A DNA stretch of 41,482 nucleotides from Candidatus Daviesbacteria bacterium (GCA_016176415.1 JACOXH010000007.1:1-41482), one strand, 5' to 3'; shown: positions 17,769 through 26,505, counted from the stretch's first letter. Translations and numbers: made by a program. The notes: generated by a model not told the origin, from the letters alone.

Positions 17769-17841
17769 TGGGCGGACCTGGATTCGAACCAGGACTCGAA
17801 TGTGTATAAGACATTTGTGTTAACCGTTACACCATCCGCCC
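17769..17841 (-). tRNA. tRNA-Ile (UAU)
   Basis: GGGCGGA TG GTGT AACGGTTA ACAC A AATGT CTTATAC ACATT CGAGT CCTGG TTCGAAT CCAGG TCCGCCC A; anticodon TAT. Confidence 0.9.
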
Positions 17842-17864
17842 GTGATTGGAATTATAACAAAATC

Positions 17865-17899
17865 GATATTAGGATACTATGATATTGGGATATTAAGTG
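17865..17899 (+). repeat. 35-bp repeat (copy 1) at the 3' edge of the four-helix-bundle remnant
   Basis: GATATTAGGATACTATGATATTGGGATATTAAGTG; 29/35 identical to 34752-34786. Confidence 0.75.
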
Positions 17900-18176
17900 T
17901 TTTTAGACAACGAATCGGTTTTACGGATCAATCCACCAAGCAACAAATGCACTCTCTCAGTCTGAATCCAAGCTTTCTCTAACAGTTCCTTCGTTAGTAA
18001 TCCAACTTTCTGTGCATCCAATAGTTCGCTTTGCACCTCACTAAGCGAACCTCTGGCATCGTAATAGAAGCGCAAGCGATCCTTGTAGTGATACCTGCTA
18101 AATCCCTCTGCGATATTAGCTGTAATTGAAATCACTGCTCTTCTTAGTTGTGAAGTTAAACCGTAAATCTCTATAT
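17893..18176 (-). pseudogene. N-terminally truncated four-helix-bundle protein (23S rRNA intervening-sequence protein/Avd-like)
   Basis: EIYGLTSQLRRAVISITANIAEGFSRYHYKDRLRFYYDARGSLSEVQSELLDAQKVGLLT; in-frame TAG just upstream, N-terminal third missing. Confidence 0.7.
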
Positions 18177-18192
18177 CCTAATATCCCTGTGC

Positions 18193-20538
18193 TTATAATC
18201 TGGCTCTTGAGACCAAGTCTGCTTCTACCTGCACCATATCACGGCCAAACTTGAGTCTGGATAGCTCCCTTATAGCTTGTCCTACCTGAGGATTGAGCAT
18301 TGCTTTCCATTTTTTCAAATCTTTGGTGGTATCCAAAGAAAAGGGTACCACAGGCTCACCTCTTACTATGGTTTTAATATAAGCATGGGGAGATTCTACA
18401 TTGACCAAATCTGCTTCAGTAAAGGTTGGTGAAAACTCATGCTGCAGATAGTTGGCATCAGTAACTCCGACACGGAAACCTAAAATAGTACCGACATTGC
18501 CGAAGACCGCATTTTTCAGGTCTTCACCAATCTGGCCGATGAACTGATTGGCTACAATAAGATTGAGCCTGTATTTTCTAGCCTCGGATAAAATATCAGC
18601 AAAAGTGTCTGTAGCAAAGTTTTGAAACTCATCTACATACAGGTAAAAATCACGCCTCTGCTCCATTTCCATATCCGAACGGGACATGGCTGCCTGAAGA
18701 ATTTTGGGAACTAAAATCAGACCCAAAAAGTTCGAGTTTTCCTCCCCTATGCGGCCTTTAGATAAATTCATAATCAGGATCTTGCCTTCATCCATAACTT
18801 TTCTAAGATCAAAAGAGGATTTGGACTGGCCGATGATATTTCTCATCATTTTATTGGTGACGAATCTGCCGAATTTGGAAACCGTATAATCCAAAACTTC
18901 TGACTTGTGAAAATCTGTAGTTTGGGCAATTTGATCTGTCCAGTACCTTCGCACCACCGGATCCTGCACCTTGGGTAAAAGCTCCCTGACAAAATCAGCA
19001 TCTGTCATCAGTCTCACCACCTCCACAAAGGTGGCGCCTTCAGAAGACATAGCAGTCAGCATGGCATTTCTGACTCCGTGTTCAAAACGGGGTCCGATAA
19101 TACCTGTTTTATTGGGATCAAATAATTTGTACATCAAACCAATAATGGAAGCTACCACAAAATGTTTTTGCTCTTCGTTATAAGCCTCAAGCATGTTTAA
19201 TCCGAAAGGTCTCGCCATATCAGAAGGGTCAAAATAAATTACGTCTTCTGCTCTTTGAGGAGGAATCAGCTGCAAAAGTTCCTCTGCTGCATCACCGTGA
19301 GGATCAATAAAACAAAGCCCTTTGCCTGCTAAAATGTCCTGCAACATTAATGTTTTTAGAAGCTCTGACTTACCTGTACCGGTTCTTCCGATAATATACA
19401 TATGCTTTCTTCTGTCATCTTCTGACAAATACACCGGCCGCTCCACTCCGCGGAAGACTGATTTCCCTAAATACAAACCTGAGCTGGGGATTTTTTCCGG
19501 AGCAGGAGCCCTTTTGGAAGACAGCCAGCTGATATAAGGGGTCTCTATAGATTTGTTGGGAAAGTGAAAAATTGAAGCCAACTCATCAGCAGTTAAAACC
19601 GGTGCCGGTGAAAACTTAGGCATGTAGCGGTAGATAAAATCAGTCAAAAAGCCTTTTTCAGAATAAACTTTGGCGCCGCTAAATGAGTTATACGGACCGG
19701 TAAACTGCTCAAAAGCCGCCTTAATATTGGTAAGGTGCGCCTTTGCAGATTCTTCAGAACTGCTGGATACAGCCACTCTTAAACTAACATCAAAACCAGC
19801 TTTGACCACTTTACTCTCCACTGCTTCCAGCTGTTTGGCATCCGGAGCAGGTTTGGGATTTTTCTCATCACCCGGCTCTTTTTGTACTTTAAGCCATTGC
19901 TTCCCTTTATCCTTCCATTTACCGTCAGAAGGAGAGACTAATAGTTGAATAGCTGCCCCTTCTCCTGATTGCATCTTGGCCAAGGCTGAAGTTAAAGCAG
20001 ACAGAGGGTCTGTAGGCAGGTCACGAAAGGTTTTTACAGGGAAATAGTCAGCGCTTTTAAGCTTAAGTTGGGTATAGGCAGTTTGGCCTGTTTCAGAAAA
20101 AATATTATATTCAGGCACCTCTTTAATTTCAGCATCAGGATAAGCACCGTGGATTTGTTTTTCTATTAAATCTTTATGCGTGCGGTGACAGGAAACAAAA
20201 AACCGGATTGATTCGTGTAAAGCTACAAGCTCAAAAGACAGTTGAGGTTGAGGAGTAAAAGCAGACAGCATTCCCCCTGATTTGCGGAGCGAGGCAAGAG
20301 TGGAAAACAATTGTTCTGCAGCATCGATTTTAATTTCATTACCTCTGGGGACTTTAATTTGCAGAAGCACAAATTGTAAAGATTCTTTTTCCCTGTTTCT
20401 GTATTTAACCCAGCCAACCAGATATTTTTTGATAAATAAAAATATTCCCACAAATATCAGGGCAATAGAAGTGATACCAATCAGAATGGCAAATAAAACG
20501 CCAAAATCAAATCCTCCTGTTGTTTGCGTTACTTCCAT
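18193..20538 (-). CDS. Type IV secretion/conjugation-type ATPase (VirB4/TraG-like, DUF87)
   Basis: YIIGRTGTGKSELLKTLMLQDILAGKGLCFIDPHGD; FYLYVDEFQNFATDTFADILSEARKYRLNLIVANQF. Confidence 0.85.
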   Translation of the reverse strand: MEVTQTTGGFDFGVLFAILIGITSIALIFVGIFLFIKKYLVGWVKYRNREKESLQFVLLQIKVPRGNEIKIDAAEQLFSTLASLRKSGGMLSAFTPQPQLSFELVALHESIRFFVSCHRTHKDLIEKQIHGAYPDAEIKEVPEYNIFSETGQTAYTQLKLKSADYFPVKTFRDLPTDPLSALTSALAKMQSGEGAAIQLLVSPSDGKWKDKGKQWLKVQKEPGDEKNPKPAPDAKQLEAVESKVVKAGFDVSLRVAVSSSSEESAKAHLTNIKAAFEQFTGPYNSFSGAKVYSEKGFLTDFIYRYMPKFSPAPVLTADELASIFHFPNKSIETPYISWLSSKRAPAPEKIPSSGLYLGKSVFRGVERPVYLSEDDRRKHMYIIGRTGTGKSELLKTLMLQDILAGKGLCFIDPHGDAAEELLQLIPPQRAEDVIYFDPSDMARPFGLNMLEAYNEEQKHFVVASIIGLMYKLFDPNKTGIIGPRFEHGVRNAMLTAMSSEGATFVEVVRLMTDADFVRELLPKVQDPVVRRYWTDQIAQTTDFHKSEVLDYTVSKFGRFVTNKMMRNIIGQSKSSFDLRKVMDEGKILIMNLSKGRIGEENSNFLGLILVPKILQAAMSRSDMEMEQRRDFYLYVDEFQNFATDTFADILSEARKYRLNLIVANQFIGQIGEDLKNAVFGNVGTILGFRVGVTDANYLQHEFSPTFTEADLVNVESPHAYIKTIVRGEPVVPFSLDTTKDLKKWKAMLNPQVGQAIRELSRLKFGRDMVQVEADLVSRARL

Positions 20539-20539
20539 A

Positions 20540-20935
20540 TTAGGCTGCTTTAAGCATCTTCTTTACTCTTTCAAAAACAGCTGGGTGGGCTTCAGTATTT
20601 GAGGCTGTTTCTACTCTGTGCAATATTCCTTTATCACTGTCAACCAGTTCTGCTGCCTGACCAGCTACTTTCTGCATACGATCTGCCAAATCTTTTGTAT
20701 CAATAAAAGGTTCTGCATTTATCCCTGGCTGAATATGAAGAATATTTTTATTATGGACCGGCTGATCAGCTGGTGGAATTGCATGTTCCGGCTGGAAAGA
20801 ATTATCCATCTTTCCAGCTTCTTCTGCCACCTGATGTCTAAACCGCGCCTCCTGATCAGGCACAAACTGAACAACATTATCAGGAACTTTGGTTGATGTT
20901 TCTTGTTCTATAGGAGCAGGACCAGCCATAACCAT
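20540..20935 (-). CDS. Hypothetical protein
   Basis: 131-aa ORF tightly linked to the upstream/downstream genes. Confidence 0.55.
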   Translation of the reverse strand: MVMAGPAPIEQETSTKVPDNVVQFVPDQEARFRHQVAEEAGKMDNSFQPEHAIPPADQPVHNKNILHIQPGINAEPFIDTKDLADRMQKVAGQAAELVDSDKGILHRVETASNTEAHPAVFERVKKMLKAA

Positions 20936-20936
20936 A

Positions 20937-21230
20937 TTATCTCACAACTACTATCACCTTACCAACAATTTTTGATTTATCAATAGGCCCAAAATCCCTG
21001 CTGTCTGTACTCTCTGGGGCATTGTCGCCTTGTACAAAATATCCATCTTTGCAAAGTTTTTGGATACGCTTGACAATTTCTTTTCCTTTAACTTTAATTA
21101 CCACAATATCCCCTATTTTGGGCCTGGAAAAAAAATGTGCCCAGTTAAATGTCAAAACTTCCTGACCTGGTTTAAAAACTGGGAGCATGCTGTTACCGTA
21201 AACTTTATAACGGGAAAACGGGAATCTCAC
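20937..21230 (-). CDS. sodX: S26-family signal peptidase, probable Ni-SOD maturation protease
   Basis: YKVYGNSMLPVFKPGQEVL, GDIVVIKVKGKEIVKRI, VQGDNAPESTDSRDFGPI; overlaps sodN. Confidence 0.8.
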   Translation of the reverse strand: MRFPFSRYKVYGNSMLPVFKPGQEVLTFNWAHFFSRPKIGDIVVIKVKGKEIVKRIQKLCKDGYFVQGDNAPESTDSRDFGPIDKSKIVGKVIVVVR

Positions 21231-21670
21231 TTTTTCGTTTGCTCGAAAATATCTGCAATAACATCAACTGCCTCAATCAACTCCTGAGCCTTTGCCTCAT
21301 CTATCATTCTTTTGTTATCAGAACACAGTTTGGTAGTTTTCCAGATTAAATCATGGAGGTTGGGAAATTTTTTAAGGTGCTCATCTTTAAAATAATCTGT
21401 CCAAAGGATTAAAACTTCCTTTTTGCAAAGTTCTGCGTGTTCTTCCTTTACCATCACCATCCTAACAAAGTTATTCCGGTCAGTTAAATTGTCATTCTGA
21501 TCCGGCTTTGCCGGAGAAGAATCTAATTCATTAATCTTTTGCACCATCTTCAGTACTGTTTTGGCAGCCAGCTGCGCAGTATGAGGATCATAAATACCGC
21601 AGGGAATATCACAATGGGCAAAGACAGGTTTTACAGGCAGTAATTTAATTAGAAATCCGGCCAGACTCAT
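21227..21670 (-). CDS. sodN: Nickel-dependent superoxide dismutase
   Basis: HCDIPCGIYDPHTAQ nickel hook after a short leader; VKEEHAELCKKEVLILWTDYFKDEH. ATG at 21670 preferred over the ORF-track start in AT-repeat sequence. Confidence 0.9.
   Translation of the reverse strand: MSLAGFLIKLLPVKPVFAHCDIPCGIYDPHTAQLAAKTVLKMVQKINELDSSPAKPDQNDNLTDRNNFVRMVMVKEEHAELCKKEVLILWTDYFKDEHLKKFPNLHDLIWKTTKLCSDNKRMIDEAKAQELIEAVDVIADIFEQTKK
21490..21524 (+). repeat. Half of the TGTCATTCTGA...GAAGAATCT repeat family inside sodN
   Basis: TGTCATTCTGATCCGGCTTTGCCGGAGAAGAATCT; coding for DSSPAKPDQND on the minus strand. Confidence 0.75.
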
Positions 21671-21732
21671 ATAATAATTATAATTATTATAATGGTTATA
21701 AAAATTATAAAATCGCAAGAAACCGGTAAGAG

Positions 21733-22683
21733 CTAGTAGCCGTTTTCAGTAGGCATTTGAATCATAGATAAATACTCTTCAACATCAAAAGCTGCCTTGC
21801 AGCCTGCGCCTGCTGCCGTCACTGCCTGCCTGTATTTAAAATCAGACACATCCCCTGCTGTAAATATGCCGGAAACATTGGTCTGAGTTTCATTTTTTAC
21901 CGCTATATAGCCTTTATCATCCAATTCTATTTGCCCTTTTAAAAACCCTGTATTGGGTTTGTGGCCAATTGCTATAAATACCCCGTCTGTTTGGAGCGTG
22001 CTAATCTCTCCTGTTTGGGTATTTTTTAGCCTCACCCCTGATACTTTAGCGTCTCCCAATACTTCTTCTATCTCAGAATTTAAAATAAAATCAACAGCAG
22101 GTTTACTCTTAACTAACTCCTGCAGGGCAGGTTGGGCCCTTAACTCTCCCCGCCTGTGAACCACCGTCACCTTCTTGCAAAGCTTGGATAGATAGGCCGC
22201 TTCCCTCATTGCAGTATCCCCTACGCCTACCACTACCACCTTTTTACCTTTGAAGAAAAAACCATCGCAAACAGCACAAGCTGACACGCCTTTACCTCTT
22301 AACCTTTGCTCTGATTCCAAACCCAACCATCTGGCGGAGGCGCCGGTGGCGATGATTAAGCTTTCAGTCGTCAGTCGTCTGCTTTCAGACTGGACCACAA
22401 AAGGCTTTGTCTGCAAATCAACTGAGATCACATCTTCGTTGACAAAGCGGACATCAAAACGTTCCGCCTGCTTGCGCATTTTAGCCATCAGTTCCGGTCC
22501 TTGTATGCCGTTTTCAAATCCCGGGAAATCATCAACATCAGTAGTTAAAGTCAATTGTCCTCCTGCTTCCCTGCCGGCCACCACCAAAGGGTTTAGACTA
22601 CCTCTGGCAGCATAAATAGCCGCTGTTAAACCAGCCGGCCCTGAACCAATTATTACAAGTTTCTCGGTTTTGGTATTGCTCAT
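21733..22683 (-). CDS. trxB: Thioredoxin reductase
   Basis: IIGSGPAGLTAAIYAARG, CAVCDGFFFKGKKVVVVGVGDTA, GIFTAGDVSD. Confidence 0.96.
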   Translation of the reverse strand: MSNTKTEKLVIIGSGPAGLTAAIYAARGSLNPLVVAGREAGGQLTLTTDVDDFPGFENGIQGPELMAKMRKQAERFDVRFVNEDVISVDLQTKPFVVQSESRRLTTESLIIATGASARWLGLESEQRLRGKGVSACAVCDGFFFKGKKVVVVGVGDTAMREAAYLSKLCKKVTVVHRRGELRAQPALQELVKSKPAVDFILNSEIEEVLGDAKVSGVRLKNTQTGEISTLQTDGVFIAIGHKPNTGFLKGQIELDDKGYIAVKNETQTNVSGIFTAGDVSDFKYRQAVTAAGAGCKAAFDVEEYLSMIQMPTENGY

Positions 22684-22735
22684 AGAGACAATATTAACAT
22701 CAAAGTATCAAATGTTTTTTAGCTTTTGATACTTT

Positions 22736-22966
22736 TTATCTTTTTGTTGAGCTCGAAGTAGCGCTTTGCGGCCTTACGGAAGCCGTAGCCTCCCTTGGGG
22801 TAGCAGACGGACTCGCACTCATTTCGGGTGAGACTGTCGGCATCACCTGCACTTCCGGCGTAATGACCGGTTGCACCTTACTTCGAAGCCAAATCAAATA
22901 GCCTGCAATCACCACCAACACCAATAAAACTACTACTATAGAAACATTTCTATTCACTTTAGTCAC
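22736..22966 (-). CDS. Small single-TM protein, Ser/Thr/Ala-rich tail
   Basis: 76 aa, VSIVVVLLVLVVIAGYLIWLR then low-complexity tail. Confidence 0.45.
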   Translation of the reverse strand: MTKVNRNVSIVVVLLVLVVIAGYLIWLRSKVQPVITPEVQVMPTVSPEMSASPSATPREATASVRPQSATSSSTKR

Positions 22967-22988
22967 CTCCCCAGGCAGGCTTCTCTAT

Positions 22989-23657
22989 TTAACTCTTTTT
23001 TACCCTTAAAATCAATACAGAACCAAGTAAACCAAATGCCAGCCCCAAAATCCCTCCACCCAATACATCCGACAACCAATGCTCACCTAAATATACGCGG
23101 GTTATTCCCATCGAAAAGACAAATCCTAAAAGCAACAGTAAAGCCACAAACCTTGGTGCAATATTTTTGGAAGAGAAGATAAGCAAAATAACAAGAATTG
23201 TCACAACAAATACAGTCCGAGTCATGTGGCCTGAAGGATATGAAAAATCAGTATGTACATAAAAACTGGGCAAAGATGTCGGCAGTAAGCTTCTGTGGAA
23301 AAAACGCGGAGGACCAGGGTGAAAAACCATCAATTTGCCAAAAACTTCCAGTAAAGTTGCAGGCACAATCATTGACCAACCTAATATGGCAGACCATTTT
23401 CTTCTTATCAAAGAAATAAACACCATCACCAGACATATTCCCACTGTTATTTCAGCGCTCCCCCACAAGCTAAAATATGAGAAAATCTGGTCTATCTTGA
23501 GTGTAGTTAACCCATCAAATCTCCCTATAATACGATCCTGCAGCTTTACCATAGTATCAAAATCTACCTGTTGCCACATTTCTTTGGCTACTGTGTAGGA
23601 AAAAAGGATAAATAAACCAATAAAAAAGAAAGAGAGCAGCAGCAATTTAAATCTCAC
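22989..23657 (-). CDS. PAP2-family phosphatase
   Basis: SYPSGHMTRTVFV, RVYLGEHWLSDVLGG. Confidence 0.9.
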   Translation of the reverse strand: MRFKLLLLSFFFIGLFILFSYTVAKEMWQQVDFDTMVKLQDRIIGRFDGLTTLKIDQIFSYFSLWGSAEITVGICLVMVFISLIRRKWSAILGWSMIVPATLLEVFGKLMVFHPGPPRFFHRSLLPTSLPSFYVHTDFSYPSGHMTRTVFVVTILVILLIFSSKNIAPRFVALLLLLGFVFSMGITRVYLGEHWLSDVLGGGILGLAFGLLGSVLILRVKKS

Positions 23658-23696
23658 CGAATTATTGTACAGTAAGTTAAGTTTTTAAAGAAGCCT

Positions 23697-24167
23697 TTAA
23701 TCACGCTTAAGCAGTGCGCTGGTAGAATGATTCCCCACTACCTTTGTTACTACCTTAAATACAGCTCCGGACAATCTGGCTGCCCGTTTACGGTAAACAT
23801 TATTAACATCCCCGGCTGTGGCTGCAATTACATCCGGTTTAACCCGGGCTGTTAGCTTATCGTAATCTGTCTCATTCTTCATATTAGGCAGCATCAGTAT
23901 GTAATCTACGCTCTTTAAAGCCCCCAAAACCTGAGCCCGCTGCTTTTGGTTATGAACCGGACGGTTGATACCCTTAAGACATTTAACCCTGGCATCGCTC
24001 TCCAACATTACAAGCAACACATCGCCCTGCTTTTTGGCTTTTTCCAAAAAAACTACATGACCGGGATGAAGAACATCAAAACAGCCCCCTGTTAAAACTA
24101 TTTTTTTACCCTGACGCTTTAACCTCCGACAAAGCAGGCCGATCTCGCTTAGAGTAACTGTGCTCAT
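23697..24167 (-). CDS. Cytidylyltransferase-like protein (RfaE C-terminal/HldE-like)
   Basis: LTGGCFDVLHPGHVVFLEKAKKQGDVLLV. Confidence 0.85.
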   Translation of the reverse strand: MSTVTLSEIGLLCRRLKRQGKKIVLTGGCFDVLHPGHVVFLEKAKKQGDVLLVMLESDARVKCLKGINRPVHNQKQRAQVLGALKSVDYILMLPNMKNETDYDKLTARVKPDVIAATAGDVNNVYRKRAARLSGAVFKVVTKVVGNHSTSALLKRD

Positions 24168-24201
24168 ATTGCGCCTGTTATGTTACACCTTTTTGCTTCC
24201 A

Positions 24202-24253
24202 GGGTAAACTTCTGCATTATATTTCGCCTTCGGCGATAAATTGATGTTTACCC
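24202..24253. repeat. Nested palindrome
   Basis: GGGTAAAC...CGCCTTCGGCG...GTTTACCC. Confidence 0.7.
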
Positions 24254-24280
24254 GTTTAAAGTTCATTTAGAACTTTAAAC
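24254..24280. repeat. Perfect 11-bp hairpin
   Basis: GTTTAAAGTTC-ATTTA-GAACTTTAAAC. Confidence 0.8.
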
Positions 24281-24284
24281 CCAC

Positions 24285-24317
24285 AAAAAAGCCCCCCTTT
24301 GAAAGAGAGGCTTTTTC
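24285..24317. terminator. Intrinsic terminator-like hairpin
   Basis: AAAAAGCC..CCTTTGAAAGAGAGGCTTTTT. Confidence 0.65.
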
Positions 24318-24477
24318 ATTTGTGCTATAAGCCGCCAGTTAAATGCTCCGCTTTGTCTTCTTTCACTGCCGAGAAAGAGAAGTTATTTTTGCCTTAATCC
24401 TGACGGCTTTTATAACTTTAATCCCTATAAGACGATATTTCAGTGATATTTTTCACAAATTCACTAACTGGTCACGC

Positions 24478-24888
24478 TCAAGTGCGTTTCCGCCTGCGAC
24501 GACGGGGATATTCCTCCTCTGCTTCATGATCACGATCTACATCGTGATAACGGGTGGCACCGTATTCTTCTTCCCTTAAGATCTGCGGCTGGGCCAATCC
24601 ACGCAGTATGGCCATTACTAAATAACCTGCAAGCAGATATGCAAGCAAAGCAATGCCAGCTGCTACATCCAGCGCTCCTGTTGTAACGCTGATCTCGGGA
24701 GCAATTCCGAAGAATGGACCCATTAAAAAGCTACTGATCCCTAAAATCCAGCTTACAAAAGGCGTGGCAGGGTTCACTGAAAACAATAGAAACACAATCC
24801 TCAACACCAGGAAAAAAGCAACAACCCCCAGCAGGATATTGATCACAGTTTTAAGCAGATTGTATAGCGATAATGTCAGATTATTCAC
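24478..24888 (-). CDS. YggT-like membrane protein
   Basis: 136 aa, two TM regions, basic C-terminus. Confidence 0.5.
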   Translation of the reverse strand: MNNLTLSLYNLLKTVINILLGVVAFFLVLRIVFLLFSVNPATPFVSWILGISSFLMGPFFGIAPEISVTTGALDVAAGIALLAYLLAGYLVMAILRGLAQPQILREEEYGATRYHDVDRDHEAEEEYPRRRRRKRT

Positions 24889-24894
24889 CTGCCT

Positions 24895-25362
24895 TTATTG
24901 CGGAAGAGTGCCGCAGGAGGTATAGACAGAAGACTCTTCTGCTGATTTGTGGATATTTAGGGCCATTTCCCGGGCTGCTCTTAACTGATCCAGGCTTGTT
25001 TCTATCTCTGTAACTGATCTGCCGTCCACAACATTATTTAAAGGGAACAAGATTTCACCTACACCCGGGCAGGAACCTGCATGAATATGAGCAGGCTGAT
25101 TGTTTAATCCTTCAACCATATTCACATCAAGAGTGACAGTAACCTTGCCGTCTTTTTCCTCAAGCAAACCCCTGCCTGATTGATCAAATTGTTCTTCATC
25201 TACCGGTTCCAGTCTTACTTCCATCCTTTGCTGTTCTACCAAATCAGGAGGGCCTCCTCCTACTCCTGGTTGGAATGTTTGCTGATTACTTTGGAAGAGA
25301 AAATATCCTGCAATTAAAACTGCTGCGCCTACCAGTATCCAAACTAAAGTGGAACTTCTCAT
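24895..25362 (-). CDS. Secreted/anchored CHRD-like protein
   Basis: N-terminal TM; VTVTLDVNMVEGLNNQPAHIHAGSCPGVGEILFPLNNVVDGRS. Confidence 0.5.
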   Translation of the reverse strand: MRSSTLVWILVGAAVLIAGYFLFQSNQQTFQPGVGGGPPDLVEQQRMEVRLEPVDEEQFDQSGRGLLEEKDGKVTVTLDVNMVEGLNNQPAHIHAGSCPGVGEILFPLNNVVDGRSVTEIETSLDQLRAAREMALNIHKSAEESSVYTSCGTLPQ

Positions 25363-25415
25363 ATTGCCCCATTATGAGATTTTGATTTAACAATTAAGTT
25401 AAGAAGTATTAATAA

Positions 25416-26303
25416 TTAAGTAAGAAACCCCCATTTAATTCCAATCTTCCAGACACCCTTTTCCCTAAAGGCAGGGATTGTTTGGCGCTTTGCCGCATTC
25501 AGGATAACAGGAGATGGTTTCTTTTGTTTTTGAGCATATTCAACTGCCTCGATAATTTTAGCTCCTGTTAAATAGGCTATTCTTTTATGCAAAGCTTCCA
25601 TGAGCGCCAATGAAATGATTCTTTCCATTATGTCACTTTGCTTATCATCTCTATACTGCTTAAAAGCCTGATAATATTCCTGTTTCTCTTTATCCCTGAT
25701 AATAATCGCCGGGAAACCAAATCTAAGAAGCTGGTAGCAAATCAGAACGCGCCCGATTCTCCCGTTACCATCATTGAAAGGATGAATGGTTTCAAATTGC
25801 AGATGGAATTTGGCAATTTTATCCAAAAAATAGCTACTTTGATCACTGGAATATTCAATTAATACTTCTCCCAGCATCCGTTCAATATGCTCGGGAGCAG
25901 GCGCAATATGGGAACCTACGCGGACATATTCCCCTTTTTTCCGTAACCTGCCGGCAATACTTTCGTCAATATTGGCAATCAACATCTGATGGAGCAACAG
26001 GATGATTTCTTTAGTCAGCTCTCCCAGTGCCTTATTTCGGACATACTCCATAACTCTGGCTAAATTTTTAGCCTCAAATACTTCTCTTAGACTAACATCC
26101 CGGGAAACTTCCATCTCTAAAAGAATTTTTTCTGTTTCTTTTAAGGTTAGGGTGGAATTTTCTATTGCGTTGGAGTTATAAACACTCTCCGGAAGCTCTG
26201 CTTCATCAATCATTTTAAGCAGAGCTTCTTTGCCAATTTTTAAGCGGTCATATTCATATTTGAGTGCTTCTATTCTTTTTTGGTATTGAAGAGCGGTTGA
26301 CAT
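25416..26303 (-). CDS. Fic family protein (FIC motif plus N-terminal inhibitory motif)
   Basis: HPFNDGNGRIGR catalytic motif; YNSNAIEN inhibitory-helix-like motif. Confidence 0.93.
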   Translation of the reverse strand: MSTALQYQKRIEALKYEYDRLKIGKEALLKMIDEAELPESVYNSNAIENSTLTLKETEKILLEMEVSRDVSLREVFEAKNLARVMEYVRNKALGELTKEIILLLHQMLIANIDESIAGRLRKKGEYVRVGSHIAPAPEHIERMLGEVLIEYSSDQSSYFLDKIAKFHLQFETIHPFNDGNGRIGRVLICYQLLRFGFPAIIIRDKEKQEYYQAFKQYRDDKQSDIMERIISLALMEALHKRIAYLTGAKIIEAVEYAQKQKKPSPVILNAAKRQTIPAFREKGVWKIGIKWGFLT

Positions 26304-26314
26304 GATTACTATCT

Positions 26315-26343
26315 ATTATACCAAATTCACGGTTTTTTGTCAA
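26315..26343 (-). promoter_or_regulatory. Consensus sigma70 promoter of the Fic gene
   Basis: Minus strand TTGACA-17 nt-TATAAT, -10 ending 11 nt before ATG. Confidence 0.85.
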
Positions 26344-26361
26344 TTTATCGTGAATTTGGTA
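26319..26361. promoter_or_regulatory. Operator-like inverted repeat over the Fic promoter
   Basis: TACCAAATTCACG-17 nt-CGTGAATTTGGTA (13-bp perfect arms); third half site AAATTCACG at 26375-26383. Confidence 0.7.
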
Positions 26362-26390
26362 CCATTTACGGGATAAATTCACGGGATTTT

Positions 26391-26406
26391 GCTCCCCCGA
26401 GAGGAT
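26391..26406 (-). repeat. Partial duplicate of the tRNA-Asn 3' end
   Basis: GCTCCCCCGAGAGGAT, 16-bp exact match to 26541-26556. Confidence 0.9.
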
Positions 26407-26505
26407 AATACACCCCCTGAAGTATGCGCTTCGCTTAACTTCAGGGCCGAACAGTCTTGCTTGCAAGCAAGCGCGCTGTTCAAATCCTCAACCGTGAGAG
26501 CCTTG

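Noticed and set aside
16903-17841. Tyrosine recombinase adjoining a tRNA as an integrated element
   Set aside because: No duplicated tRNA end near this tRNA and neighbours are housekeeping-like; most simply a chromosomal Xer-type recombinase. A link to the tRNA mini-elements is only speculative.
18193-20935. Conjugative element/ICE
   Set aside because: Only one VirB4/TraG-like ATPase and a small partner, no relaxase or other mating genes in the window.
21671-21718. N-terminal extension of SodN (MRFYNFYNHYNNYNYY)
   Set aside because: AT-rich inverted repeats, probably promoter; MSLAGFLIKLLP fits known NiSOD leaders.
24343-24579. 78-aa + strand ORF with hydrophobic stretches
   Set aside because: Overlaps the 3' end of the YggT-like gene antisense and follows a terminator; no recognisable family.
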